Source: a virus. From it: 37,907 nt of DNA. The stretch spans positions 1 through 37,907 of IMG/VR virus record IMGVR_UViG_3300045110_000328. One strand, written 5' to 3'. The notes beneath the pieces were generated by a model. The model saw nothing but the letters and a program-made list of their open reading frames with translations. It was not told the origin of the DNA and searched no databases. Within the stretch, counting starts at the first letter, position 1. Each line of letters opens with the position of its first letter. Positions 6,385-14,132 of this stretch are shown one piece after another. The position numbers and the translations under genes were made by a program.

Positions 6385-6696
6385 ATGCCGACCCGAGACC
6401 GCACGCCCGACCAGGCCGCCGACGTGATCGCCGCCTCCCACCGCGAACTGGTCGCCGCCGCCGCCGCCCTCGAGGCGTACGTCGTCAAGGCCGCCGACTG
6501 CCCCCAGCACGTCCGCGACGAAGCCGCCCGCGTACACCGCTCCGTCGCAGCCGAGGCAGCGCTGCTGGGCGAGCTGTTGCCGAGCATGCGACAGCGCGCC
6601 GACACTCCCCAGGCCAAGAAGGCGCGCGCCGCCCGCGAGGCCGCCTCGATCACCCGTGGCGGCCGCTCGCTGCCCGACATGTCCGTTCATGGCTAG
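6385..6696 (+). CDS. Helical hypothetical protein, 103 aa
   Basis: The start ATG directly follows the previous stop. Residues about 8-70 are Ala-rich amphipathic helices (a helical hairpin is likely), and the last 30 are basic (KKARAAREAAS and RGGRS). It has one Cys and no membrane segment. It could be a small nucleic-acid-binding or regulatory protein, but there is no recognisable family. It overlaps the following HTH gene by 8 nt. Confidence 0.6.
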   Translation: MPTRDRTPDQAADVIAASHRELVAAAAALEAYVVKAADCPQHVRDEAARVHRSVAAEAALLGELLPSMRQRADTPQAKKARAAREAASITRGGRSLPDMSVHG

Positions 6697-6898
6697 CGAG
6701 CGGTTCCCGGAGCTCGTCACTGCCCGCACGCTGCGCGAGGAGACAGGCCTGCCCGACTCCACCGTCCGCGCGATCATCCAGCGCGCCGTCCGCGACGGCA
6801 ACTGCACGCCGATCAAGACGATCCGGACGGTGATGTTCCGCCGCGACGAGCTCGCGCCGTACTTCGGCCTCGACCGTCAGTCCGGAGGCAGCACGTGA
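6689..6898 (+). CDS. Small winged-helix/HTH protein, excisionase candidate, 69 aa
   Basis: After the first few residues, LVTARTLREETGLPDSTVRA followed by IIQRAVRDGN forms a helix-turn-helix, and TVMFRRDELAPYFGL resembles the C-terminal strand/helix of MerR-like excisionases that read 'rRy.ypr.dvl.yl'. The ATG at 6689 is used because an upstream in-frame start at 6656 would lie deep in the previous gene. Its last 22 nt overlap the 3' end of the convergent integrase gene. Size, fold and position fit Xis, although a simple regulator is also possible. Confidence 0.6.
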   Translation: MASERFPELVTARTLREETGLPDSTVRAIIQRAVRDGNCTPIKTIRTVMFRRDELAPYFGLDRQSGGST

Positions 6899-7956
6899 GC
6901 GTAGACGTTCAGCGTCGTCGCCGGCCGCGAGTGGCCGACGCGCGCGGCGACCATGATCGGGTCCCACCCGGCATGCATCAGCCGGCTGATGTGCAGGTGC
7001 CGGAAGTCGTGCGGCGAGAAGTGCCGCACCTTCGCCCTCACACACCCGCGGGCGAGCGCCGCGGCGATCGCGTCGCTGTTCCGCCCGCCAAGCACGTACC
7101 GGCTCGTCCCGCGGCTACTGGCCGGCGTGTCGAGCAGCGCCACCAGCTCGGGCGGGTACTCGGGCAGGTCGTCGACCCACCGCCGCGCGCTCGGCGTCTT
7201 CCCGCTCGCGACCCGGAACCGCGCCCGGCGCCCATCACGATCCTCCCACCGCAGCATCGTCGCCTCACTGATGCGGAGGCCCGAATGCTCGAGCAGCACC
7301 AGCGCGATGTGCGTGTCGTCGTCGAGGCGCGGATAGAGCTTCGCGAGCTCGGCGCGGCTCGGCAGCCGAAACTCGGCCTGGTCGGCGCGCGGGTTCCGAA
7401 CCCGCCGGTCGCGGACCGGGTTCGGTTCGACGCCGGCATGGTCGAGGATCTGCGCGAGCGCTCTCCGGTACTTCGGGAGCGCGCGCGGCTCAACGCCACC
7501 GTCGGCGAGGCCGACCAGCCACGCCTGTACCTCGTCCGTGGTGATCGCCCGGACATCGCGGCCGCGGAACCCGCGCTCGGCGTGCCGGCTGACCGCGGTG
7601 TAGGTCGCGACGGTCGCGGGCTCCAGGTCGACGAGACTCGCGAGCCACGCCTCCCGCGCGTCACTGATCACGAGTCGGCGGGTGGTGACGCGGTGCCGCT
7701 GCAGCGTCTCGATCGTCGGCGTGACGCCCTCGTCGAGCATCATCCGCGCACGCGCGGCGACCAGGTCGGCCGCGTCCCTTGCCGGGTACGACCCGAGGTG
7801 CACGATCGGGTCGTAGCGGCCGGAGGTCATGCGGACGTGGAACCGCTCGGAGCCGTCCTTCAGCTTCCGGCTGACGACGTTGATACTGGCGATCGTCGTG
7901 CCTCCATCGTGTCGCGACCACCCGCAGAGAGCCCGCGGAGCCGCATCATTGCTCAC
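6877..7956 (-). CDS. int: Tyrosine site-specific integrase, 359 aa
   Basis: The full catalytic set is present: Arg228 in HSGLRISEATML, Lys253 in SGKTPSARRW, His316 and Arg319 in SPHDFRHLH, His342 in VGHSRPATT, and the nucleophile Tyr352 in LNVYAHVL. Residues about 25-90 are an arm-binding-type N-terminal domain with strands, and 95-180 the SAM-like core-binding domain. Length is normal for phage integrases. The GTG at 7956 is the only reasonable start. It is transcribed against the early operon and its 3' end overlaps the Xis candidate. The 158-nt upstream region and the start of the gene hold four copies of a 10-mer that could be Int sites. Confidence 0.95.
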   Translation of the reverse strand: MSNDAAPRALCGWSRHDGGTTIASINVVSRKLKDGSERFHVRMTSGRYDPIVHLGSYPARDAADLVAARARMMLDEGVTPTIETLQRHRVTTRRLVISDAREAWLASLVDLEPATVATYTAVSRHAERGFRGRDVRAITTDEVQAWLVGLADGGVEPRALPKYRRALAQILDHAGVEPNPVRDRRVRNPRADQAEFRLPSRAELAKLYPRLDDDTHIALVLLEHSGLRISEATMLRWEDRDGRRARFRVASGKTPSARRWVDDLPEYPPELVALLDTPASSRGTSRYVLGGRNSDAIAAALARGCVRAKVRHFSPHDFRHLHISRLMHAGWDPIMVAARVGHSRPATTLNVYAHVLPPD

Positions 7957-8101
7957 ATCGTTGGTAGTCGCGCAGCCGTCCGACGGTTGGCGCGGGGACG
8001 GTGGATCCTCGCAGATCTCGCAGTTCTACGCACGCGTGGAGTGGGTAGTTTCGGGGGTCGTCGTGCCTGCGTCGTGCCTCGGCCGCGTGACCGTCGTGCC
8101 T
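7894..8101. repeat. Four copies of CGTCGTGCCT (Int arm sites or operators)
   Basis: Identical 10-mers lie at 7894-7903 (inside the 5' end of int), 8059-8068, 8070-8079 and 8092-8101, all in the same orientation; two of the last three continue with C. Three are packed within 43 nt, just before the GTG at 8115. Arm-type integrase sites are short direct repeats beside int, which fits. Binding sites for the HTH protein encoded at 8115, or for the Xis candidate, fit equally well. A TTCTAC-16-TAGTTT pair (8021-8048) just upstream is a weak promoter candidate. Confidence 0.6.
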
Positions 8102-8114
8102 CAGAGGCGACGCA

Positions 8115-8837
8115 GTGATCGCCTACTGCCCCACCTGCCGGCAGGACGCGGTCCTGAACGACGCCGGCCGCTGCAGTTGGTGCGACACCCCCAGCCACGC
8201 TGACGTCGCCGACAAGCCGCGACGCGGCGGCGGCGGGCCCGGTGCGCGGTGGCTGACCGAACCGCAGCTGCGCGCCGCCCACCGCGCGCACGTCGACGGC
8301 GAGAGCCTCAACAGCATCGGCAAGCGACTCCTCGTCGAGACGCGGTACACGAGCCTGTATGGCGTCGTCGCGGCGTTGTCGGGCGAGTGGAAGCGCCGCG
8401 GCTGGTTCGTCCGCGACCGCATCGAAGCGTGCGTCGCGGCGTCCACCATCCACGGCCGCGCGCGGCGCGGCGCGAACCGCGACCCCGAGTACAAGCGCGA
8501 GTGCCGCCGCCGCACCGGGAAGCTGCTCGACCGGCCGCAATGCGCGGCGCTGACCATCCACGGCCGGCCGTGCCGGCGCCGCGCGCTCGCCACAGGGCCG
8601 CTCTGCTGGAACCACGCGCACCCGGAACAGAGCCGCGAGACCGCAGATGCGATGCGCGCCCGACGGCCGCTCCGCCGCCGCGTCTGGATCGTGAAGGCTC
8701 GCCGCTGCGACGAGCTCCGCGCTGAGGGCCTGACGTGGCGCGAGATCGCCGACCAACTCGGCTACGCCAGCGCGGCGAGCGCCCACTCGATGGCGCGCCA
8801 GGCGCGCCGCATCGACCAGCGGAGGGCCGCTGCGTGA
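8115..8837 (+). CDS. Zinc-ribbon plus HTH DNA-binding protein, 240 aa
   Basis: There are three parts. Residues 1-25 are a zinc ribbon (YCPTCRQ and CSWC). Residues about 135-165 hold a second metal motif of the type C-x-A-x-T...G-x-P-C-R-R...C-x2-H (CAALTIHGRPCRRRA, then CWNH). The C-terminal 40 residues contain an HTH (LTWREIADQLGYASAASAHS). The middle is strongly basic. GTG 8115 is the start, with AGAGG upstream. As the first gene of the replication operon, directly behind the 10-mer repeats, it is a good candidate for a regulator or origin-binding protein. I do not recognise the exact family. Confidence 0.65.
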   Translation: MIAYCPTCRQDAVLNDAGRCSWCDTPSHADVADKPRRGGGGPGARWLTEPQLRAAHRAHVDGESLNSIGKRLLVETRYTSLYGVVAALSGEWKRRGWFVRDRIEACVAASTIHGRARRGANRDPEYKRECRRRTGKLLDRPQCAALTIHGRPCRRRALATGPLCWNHAHPEQSRETADAMRARRPLRRRVWIVKARRCDELRAEGLTWREIADQLGYASAASAHSMARQARRIDQRRAAA

Positions 8838-9076
8838 GCCCGACGTATCTCGACCCCGACAACGGACGGAGACTCCGTGCTGCTTCGCATCCTGCTCGCC
8901 CTGGACGCGCTCTACCTGCTGCTGCCGCCTCGCTACGTGGGCGGGTAGCGGACGACCTCGAGCCGGCCGAGTGGTGCGCGCAGTGCGGTGCGCCGCTCGG
9001 CTGTGCGTTCCTCGAGACGATCGACGGCCGCGCCATCTGCTGCGCGTCGTGCCCGGACTGCGAGTGCGGCTCGTGA
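8834..9076 (+). CDS. Small Cys-rich (zinc) protein, 80 aa, N-terminal part doubtful
   Basis: The GTG at 8834 overlaps the previous stop. Residues about 46-80 are a convincing metal-binding unit (EWCAQCGAPLG, then ICCASCPDCECGS). The preceding stretch (codons about 14-38) uses codons unlike its neighbours (CTA, AGA, GGA, many CCT/GCT), whereas another frame at 8877-8948 reads with good third-position GC as a 23-residue hydrophobic peptide with its own GGAGA. Either the N-terminal part is poorly conserved linker or a frameshift/nested gene lies here. Function is unknown. Confidence 0.5.
   Translation: MSPTYLDPDNGRRLRAASHPARPGRALPAAAASLRGRVADDLEPAEWCAQCGAPLGCAFLETIDGRAICCASCPDCECGS
8877..8948 (+). 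CDS. Possible nested 23-aa hydrophobic peptide
   Basis: GGAGA (8868-8872) lies 4 nt before a GTG that opens MLLRILLALDALYLLLPPRY and three more residues. All codons end in G or C except two, in contrast to the overlapping frame. It could be a tiny membrane peptide, or the true N terminus of the zinc protein joined by a -1 shift near its end. Support is by codon pattern and ribosome site only. Confidence 0.3.
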   Translation: MLLRILLALDALYLLLPPRYVGG

Positions 9077-9543
9077 AGCACGGAACGCTCGCCGGCTACA
9101 ACTACCACCACTGCCGGTGCGACGAGTGCCGGGCCGCGAAGCGCGCGTGGGTCGCCGCGCATCGAAAGCCGGCCGCTGAGGCGGAGCGCCGGCGGCGCTA
9201 CAAGGAGCGGCACGGCGGCACCTTCGTCGACTGTGGCGCTCTTACCGCTGTGCACCGCAAAGGCGTCACCGCAGAACGATGCGATCCATGCCGACGCGCA
9301 TTCAAGGCACCCGAGCACGGCCACCTCAGCCGCTACCGCGCAGGCTGCCGATGCACTGAATGCCGAGCTGCCAATGCGGCGTATACGCGCGCGTGGTGGC
9401 GAGCACATCATGAACCGCGCGCCATCCCGGAACATGGCACGCGAGCGCGATACACCAGAGGCTGCCGGTGCGACGAGTGCGGTGCAGCAAACAGCGCCTA
9501 CCGCCGGGCACGGTACGCGCGCGGGATGGGACGCGCGTCGTGA
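9073..9543 (+). CDS. Tandem HG..Y..GCRC..C repeat protein, 156 aa
   Basis: Four copies of a roughly 30-40 residue unit are visible: HGTLAGYNYHHCRCDECRAA, a degenerate second copy ending CDPCRRAF, then HGHLSRYRAGCRCTECRAAN and HGTRARYTRGCRCDECGAAN. Each full unit reads H-G-x3-x-Y-x3-C-x-C-x2-C-R-x-A-x3-Y and could bind a zinc ion with His and three Cys. Linkers are very basic. The single unit is common in small actinophage proteins; a tandem array looks like a nucleic-acid-binding rod. GTG 9073 overlaps the previous stop and the next start overlaps its end. Function is unknown. Confidence 0.65.
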   Translation: MKHGTLAGYNYHHCRCDECRAAKRAWVAAHRKPAAEAERRRRYKERHGGTFVDCGALTAVHRKGVTAERCDPCRRAFKAPEHGHLSRYRAGCRCTECRAANAAYTRAWWRAHHEPRAIPEHGTRARYTRGCRCDECGAANSAYRRARYARGMGRAS

Positions 9544-9914
9544 CCGAGCAGCTCGCCATCGACCAGGTCGACGCCGTGTCGCCGCGCCCGAAGACGGCGC
9601 GCGAGCGCGCGCTCGAGCTGACCGACGGCCGCGGCTACTGGCGCACCGTCGACGAGGCGATCGCCGCGCAGTGGCCGTGGTGGCGTGAGCGCGTTCGCCG
9701 CGGCGACTGGCCACCACGACCTGCCGACCGCGCCTCGCGCCGACGCCATCACGCGTCGACGCCGCCGGCCGGCACGGCGGCGACGCCTCCCACCCGGGCC
9801 ATCGGGGACCGGGACGCGGACCGGGTTCAACCGGCCGCGACGCCCACGGCTATGGGCGTGGTCGAGGCGTCGCCGCCAACCACCCGAAGGGCCGCCAGGG
9901 GAGAGTCGCAATGA
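9540..9914 (+). CDS. Hypothetical protein, 124 aa
   Basis: It is coupled by GTGA overlap on both sides. Residues about 15-60 look folded, with TARERALELTDGRGYWRTVD followed by EAIAAQWPWWRERVRRGDW; the aromatic and basic pattern suggests a small DNA-binding helix pair. The rest is Pro/Arg/Thr-rich and probably disordered. No family is recognised. It is part of the replication operon. Confidence 0.55.
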   Translation: MTEQLAIDQVDAVSPRPKTARERALELTDGRGYWRTVDEAIAAQWPWWRERVRRGDWPPRPADRASRRRHHASTPPAGTAATPPTRAIGDRDADRVQPAATPTAMGVVEASPPTTRRAARGESQ

Positions 9915-10195
9915 CCACGCAGGCGCACCACAACCTCCGCAACAACCTCGCCGGATGCCTCGACCTGATCCTCGGCAACGAACCGCATCCCGCCGAGCTG
10001 GAGACGATCGACGCGATCCTCGCCGTCCTCACGGCCACGCCCCTGTCGGTGATCCTCGACGCCACCAGCCGCACCTACCGCGAAGGATGGCTTCGCGACG
10101 CGCACGGCCACTGGTGGGCATCGGCGGGCAGTCGGCGGACGGAGACACCGGTGCTGGTGGTGGACAACCCCGCAGCCGACGAGGCGGCACCGTGA
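9911..10195 (+). CDS. Hypothetical protein, 94 aa
   Basis: The ATG overlaps the previous stop. The N-terminal half is helical (HNLRNNLAGCLDLILGNEPH, then ELETIDAILAVLT) and the second half has an aromatic patch (YREGWLRDAHGHWWAS). It is soluble and of mixed charge. It has no metal motif and no known family. It is coupled to the next gene by GTGA at 10192. Confidence 0.6.
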   Translation: MTTQAHHNLRNNLAGCLDLILGNEPHPAELETIDAILAVLTATPLSVILDATSRTYREGWLRDAHGHWWASAGSRRTETPVLVVDNPAADEAAP

Positions 10196-10533
10196 CGTAC
10201 GACCCGAAGCGCGACTCGCTGCCCGAGTACCTCGTCCGCTCGTCGTGGCCCGGCGGGTTGCGACTCGATCCACCAACGATCCGAAGCGAGGCACTCGACG
10301 ACGACGCGTACCTGATCGCGCTCGTGTCGGAGGCGTGGCGCCTGAACTTCGGCTGGTGGGGCTCGATGGAGTACATCGGCACCGGCACGTGCGAGCGCGT
10401 CGAGGCCGCACGGCGCGGCCGCCACAAGGCGAAGCTGCGGCACGAGGCCGAAGGGTTCCTGCGCGCGATCGACCTGCTGATCGCCGTCCCCGCGCCGGTG
10501 GGCGTCTCCGCAGCCGACGAGGCGCCGCGATGA
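10192..10533 (+). CDS. Hypothetical protein, 113 aa
   Basis: It starts at the GTG overlapping the previous stop. Residues about 35-95 are helical: DDDAYLIALVSEAWRLNFGW, WGSMEYIGTGTCERVEAARR and a basic helix before FLRAIDLLIAV. The size, the position before RusA and the helical make-up fit an accessory replication protein, but no family can be named. Confidence 0.6.
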   Translation: MTYDPKRDSLPEYLVRSSWPGGLRLDPPTIRSEALDDDAYLIALVSEAWRLNFGWWGSMEYIGTGTCERVEAARRGRHKAKLRHEAEGFLRAIDLLIAVPAPVGVSAADEAPR

Positions 10534-11009
10534 CGCTGTTCGCCGAACCCGCCCCCGACGACGCCGGCGAACTTGTGCTGGAGGTGCGCGGCAAGCCGCA
10601 ACCAGCCGGATCGAAGTCCGCGTTCGTCCGCGCCGGCCGTGCCGTCGTCGTCGACGCCAACCCCAAAAGCCGGCCCTGGAAAGACCAGGTCGCACAGGCC
10701 GCCGCCGACCTGATGGCCGGCCGCGCGCTGCTGGAGGGCCCGCTCGAGGTCGAGATGCGGTTCTACATCACCCGCCCCCAGTCGCACTACGGCAGCAAGG
10801 GCCTGAACGCCAAGGGCCGCGCCCATCCCCGCCCCGTCACCCGGCCCGACCTCCTGAAGTGGGCCCGTGGCTGCGAGGACGCCCTCACCTCCGTGGTCTG
10901 GCGCGACGACAGCCAGATCGTCACCGAGGTCCTCTCCAAGCACTACGGCGAGGTGCCCCGCGCCGTCGTCGTGATCCGCCAACTCCACACCGGAGGAGCC
11001 GCCGCATGA
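10530..11009 (+). CDS. rusA: RusA-family Holliday junction resolvase, 159 aa
   Basis: The RusA layout is clear: a first strand with GKPQPAGSKSAF, a middle strand VEMRFYITRP, then RPDLLKWARGCEDALTSVVW and RDDSQI with a following VTEVLSKHYG strand. Asp107, Asp117 and Asp126/127 are present. In E. coli RusA the first motif is D-x-D (Asp70, Asp72); here the second position is Leu109, as in some actinophage members. The enzyme would cut four-way junctions arising during phage replication and recombination, before packaging. ATG 10530 overlaps the previous stop. Confidence 0.85.
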   Translation: MTLFAEPAPDDAGELVLEVRGKPQPAGSKSAFVRAGRAVVVDANPKSRPWKDQVAQAAADLMAGRALLEGPLEVEMRFYITRPQSHYGSKGLNAKGRAHPRPVTRPDLLKWARGCEDALTSVVWRDDSQIVTEVLSKHYGEVPRAVVVIRQLHTGGAAA

Positions 11010-11356
11010 ACGCCATCAAGACCGCCGCCTCCAGCGCGCTGGTCGCACCCGAGCAGCTGATCCTGATCGACGGCTACACCATCACCAAGGCCCGCCTCGC
11101 CGTCGCCGGCTCAGCACTCCTCTACCTCGCCGACGACGAGCACCGCGCGCTCGCCGAAGACGCCAAGCTCGGCGCCCCCTGCGAGATCACCATCACCGTC
11201 GCCGGCCACCAACTGCGCTGCCTCGGCTACCTGAAAGCCTCCGGCGGCCAGGTCACCGGCAAAGAGGGCGCCATCCGGATCCTCACCGTCAAGCTCGAGT
11301 CGACCCTTGGATCCGACGGCGAACCGGTCGACGGCGACCTCGGCGACGACGAGTAG
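11006..11356 (+). CDS. Hypothetical replication-operon protein, 116 aa
   Basis: GGAGGAG stands upstream of the ATG at 11006, which also overlaps the RusA stop. The middle is beta-rich and regular: LILIDGYTITKARLAVAGSA, CEITITVAGHQLRCLGYLKA and ILTVKLESTL, ending in a short acidic tail (DGEPVDGDLGDDE). An acidic C-terminal tail after a beta domain recalls single-strand binding proteins, but no OB-fold signature is clear. The family is not recognised. Confidence 0.6.
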   Translation: MNAIKTAASSALVAPEQLILIDGYTITKARLAVAGSALLYLADDEHRALAEDAKLGAPCEITITVAGHQLRCLGYLKASGGQVTGKEGAIRILTVKLESTLGSDGEPVDGDLGDDE

Positions 11357-11369
11357 CCGCCGCTCGACT

Positions 11370-11819
11370 ATGCCCAACCCGATCGGCACCCGGGACGACT
11401 ACGAGCTACCGCACGATGGCGTCTGTCCATCGTGCGGAGCACCGCTCGAGGTCGCGACAGCTCCGCCGCCACACCACGCGCAGGCCGTCTGCATCGACTG
11501 CGGATTCGGCGGAGAGCCGGTGCATCGCGGCTGGCTGCGGGACCCTCTCAAGCCCGACGCCGGCCGGGCCCGGCGCGACCACAACACGGCCTGGCGCAGC
11601 CATCACACCGACCCCGATGGTGGCGTCACCTGCGCCTGGTGCCTGGCGTCCAGTCGTGACAAGCAGTGCGCGTTCGACGTTGACCACATCGTCCCGCTCG
11701 GCCCCCCGCACGGCGGCATCGACGAGCTCTCCAACACCCGGATCCTGTGCGCCGACTGCCACCAGAAACGCCATGCCGACGTCCGCGCCGTCGAGCATCT
11801 CCTTCGGAGCCCCATCTGA
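11370..11819 (+). CDS. HNH endonuclease with N-terminal zinc ribbon, 149 aa
   Basis: Residues about 18-46 carry CPSCG and CIDCG, a zinc ribbon. Residues about 88-140 are a full HNH: CAWC, then FDVDHIVPL, the central IDELSNTRILCADCH and the final HAD. The DHI-x-PL...N...C-x2-C-H order includes the metal and general-base His and the structural Asn. ATG 11370 is chosen since the longer frame would overlap the previous gene. It lies directly before the primase gene and probably has a free-standing or replication-linked endonuclease role. Confidence 0.8.
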   Translation: MPNPIGTRDDYELPHDGVCPSCGAPLEVATAPPPHHAQAVCIDCGFGGEPVHRGWLRDPLKPDAGRARRDHNTAWRSHHTDPDGGVTCAWCLASSRDKQCAFDVDHIVPLGPPHGGIDELSNTRILCADCHQKRHADVRAVEHLLRSPI

Positions 11820-11822
11820 ACC

Positions 11823-14132
11823 ATGTCCGCCGCGCCGATAGAGCAGGCCCTTCTCACCGCCGCCGTCCGCTACGCCAGCCGCGGCTACCCGGTCTTCCCC
11901 TGCCATCACCCCACGCCAAGCGGCGGCTGCTCGTGCGGCGATGTTGCCTGCGGCAACATCGGCAAGCACCCCCGCACGATCAACGGCCTGAAGAACGCCA
12001 CCACCGACGAAGACCAGGTGCGGGCCTGGTGGGCGAAGTGGCCGGACGCGAACATCGGCCTGCGCTGCGGCGGCCAGGAGCGGCTCGTGATCCTCGACGT
12101 CGACGACCCCGACGCCGCCACCACACTGCCGGCGCCGCTGCCCGCCACCTACACCACGCAGACCGGCCGAAATGGCGGCAGCGGCCGCCACTACTGGTAT
12201 CGCCTGCCGGACGGCGTCACGCTCACCAACAGCCGCGGCGCGCTCCCCGACAAGATCGACATCCGCGGCGACGGCGGCTACGTGATCGCGCCACCTAGCC
12301 TGCACGCAACCGGAGAGCGCTACCGCGTCGCCGAGCGCCGCAAGATCGCCGAGCTGCCGGCCATGATCGTGCAGCTCACCGCCGCCGCCAAGCGGGCCTC
12401 AGTGCCGCCGCGGACACCGCCGCGAGAGTGGCTCGACCAGGACGGCACCAGCTACGGCCGGCGCGCCCTCGACGCCGAGACCGCACTCGTCGCTCGCGCC
12501 GCCGAAGGCACCCGCAACGAGCAGCTGAACCGGTCCGCGTTCAGCCTCGGCCAGCTCGTGGCCGGCGGAGAACTCGCCGAGGACGCGACCGTCCAACGGC
12601 TCGAGGCCGCCGCTGCCGCCTGCGGACTTCCCGACGCGGAGGCGGCCAGCACCATCCGCCGCGCGATCGCCGACGGCGCCCAGCAGCCACGCAGCGCCCC
12701 CGCCACGCCACCACACGCACCGCCGCCGGCCGCGCCGGCGTCCTCGGACGACGATGACCTGCCGCTCATCGACGCGCGCCGCACCTGGCACCGCACCGAC
12801 TACGGCAACGCCGAGCGGCTCGTCCACTACCACGGCCGCAACCTTCGCTACGTCGCCGCCTGGCGCGCATGGCTGGCATGGGCCGGCAGCCGCTGGCGGC
12901 GCGACGACGACCAGGCCGTCCGCGACGCCAAGAACACCGCCCGGCAGATCTTCCACGAAGCCGCCGACGAGCCCAACGAGAAGCAGCAGAAGGCGATCAC
13001 CGCGTTCGCATTCGCGAGCGAGGCCAACGCGCGGATCCGCGCGATGCTCAGCATGGCCGAGTCCGAGCCCGGCGTCGGCATCACCCCCGACCAGCTCGAC
13101 GCCGACCCCTACCAGCTGAACACCCCCACCGGCACCATCGATCTACGCACCGGCCATGCCCAGCCGCACCGCCGCAGCGACCTGATCACCAAGCTCGCGC
13201 CCACCACCTACCAGCCAGCCGCCGGCGCCGACTTCTACCAGGCGTTCCTGCGCCGCATCTTCGCCGACGACGACGACCTGATCGCGTTCGTGCAGCGGAT
13301 CGCCGGCCTCAGCATCCTCGGCACCACGTCCGAGCGGATCCTGCCGATCTGCTACGGCTCCGGCGCCAACGGCAAGTCGACGCTGCTCGAGCTCTGGCAG
13401 CGGGTGCTCGGCGACTACGCCGACGCCGCCGACGCCGACGCGCTGCTGCTCACCCGCCGCGACGCCGGCGCCAACACCCCCGAGCTCGCCGACCTGCACG
13501 GCCGCCGGCTCGTCGTCACCGCCGAGACCAGTCAAGGCCGCAAGCTCAACGTCGCCCGCGTCAAGGCCATCACCGGCGGCGACTCGATCCGCGCCTGCCG
13601 CAAGTACGAGAACCCGTTCACGTTCACCCCCAGCCACACCATCTGGCTCGTCACCAACCACCGGCCCAGGATCACCGACGACGGCGACGCGATCTGGAGC
13701 CGCGTCCACCTGATCCCGTTCAACGTCACCTTCCCACCGGCCGAGCGCATCCCCCGCGTCGAGCTCGACCAGCGGCTCGACCAGGACGGGCCCGGCATCC
13801 TCAACTGGCTCGTGAAGGGCGCCAGCGACTACCTCCGCCACGGCGTCGGCGAAGCGCCCGCCAGCGTCCGCGTCGCCACCTCAAGCTACCGCCAATCCGA
13901 AGATGTGCTCGGCTCGTTCCTCGCCGACACGACCGATCCCAGCGTCACCGAGAACACCTCCTCGAGCGTCCTCTACCACGCCTACAAGGCCTGGTGCGAC
14001 GACCGCGGCGAACGCCCCGGCGACGTCCGCAACTTCGCCGAACAGATGGAAGCCCGTGGCTACGAACGGCACCGCAAAGACGCCGGCGTCGTCTGGCTCA
14101 ACCTCGAACTCCGAGCCCGGAAAGTCCTGTAG
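11823..14132 (+). CDS. Primase-polymerase / SF3 helicase fusion, 769 aa
   Basis: The N-terminal part (about 5-200) is a bifunctional primase-polymerase domain: YASRGYPVFPC at the start, a Cys-rich insert, LVILDVDDPD with the catalytic acids near 89-97, GGSGRHYWYRLP, and KIDIRGDGGYVIAPPS. A linker rich in Ala/Pro (about 280-310) leads to a D5_N-like region and an SF3 helicase: Walker A GSGANGKSTL near 511-520, Walker B-like HGRRLVVTAET, and motif C IWLVTNHRPRI. The last 100 residues are a winged-helix-like end. This is the phage replisome core, making primers and unwinding DNA. The hairpin and repeat cluster beginning at its stop codon is the likely origin. Confidence 0.92.
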   Translation: MSAAPIEQALLTAAVRYASRGYPVFPCHHPTPSGGCSCGDVACGNIGKHPRTINGLKNATTDEDQVRAWWAKWPDANIGLRCGGQERLVILDVDDPDAATTLPAPLPATYTTQTGRNGGSGRHYWYRLPDGVTLTNSRGALPDKIDIRGDGGYVIAPPSLHATGERYRVAERRKIAELPAMIVQLTAAAKRASVPPRTPPREWLDQDGTSYGRRALDAETALVARAAEGTRNEQLNRSAFSLGQLVAGGELAEDATVQRLEAAAAACGLPDAEAASTIRRAIADGAQQPRSAPATPPHAPPPAAPASSDDDDLPLIDARRTWHRTDYGNAERLVHYHGRNLRYVAAWRAWLAWAGSRWRRDDDQAVRDAKNTARQIFHEAADEPNEKQQKAITAFAFASEANARIRAMLSMAESEPGVGITPDQLDADPYQLNTPTGTIDLRTGHAQPHRRSDLITKLAPTTYQPAAGADFYQAFLRRIFADDDDLIAFVQRIAGLSILGTTSERILPICYGSGANGKSTLLELWQRVLGDYADAADADALLLTRRDAGANTPELADLHGRRLVVTAETSQGRKLNVARVKAITGGDSIRACRKYENPFTFTPSHTIWLVTNHRPRITDDGDAIWSRVHLIPFNVTFPPAERIPRVELDQRLDQDGPGILNWLVKGASDYLRHGVGEAPASVRVATSSYRQSEDVLGSFLADTTDPSVTENTSSSVLYHAYKAWCDDRGERPGDVRNFAEQMEARGYERHRKDAGVVWLNLELRARKVL

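Noticed and set aside
9073-9543. DNA repeats of the Cys-rich protein gene read as a CRISPR-like array
   Set aside because: The repetition is at protein level, with diverged DNA and unequal spacing. No CRISPR array or Cas operon was seen; the Cas4-like gene is a phage recombination-type nuclease.
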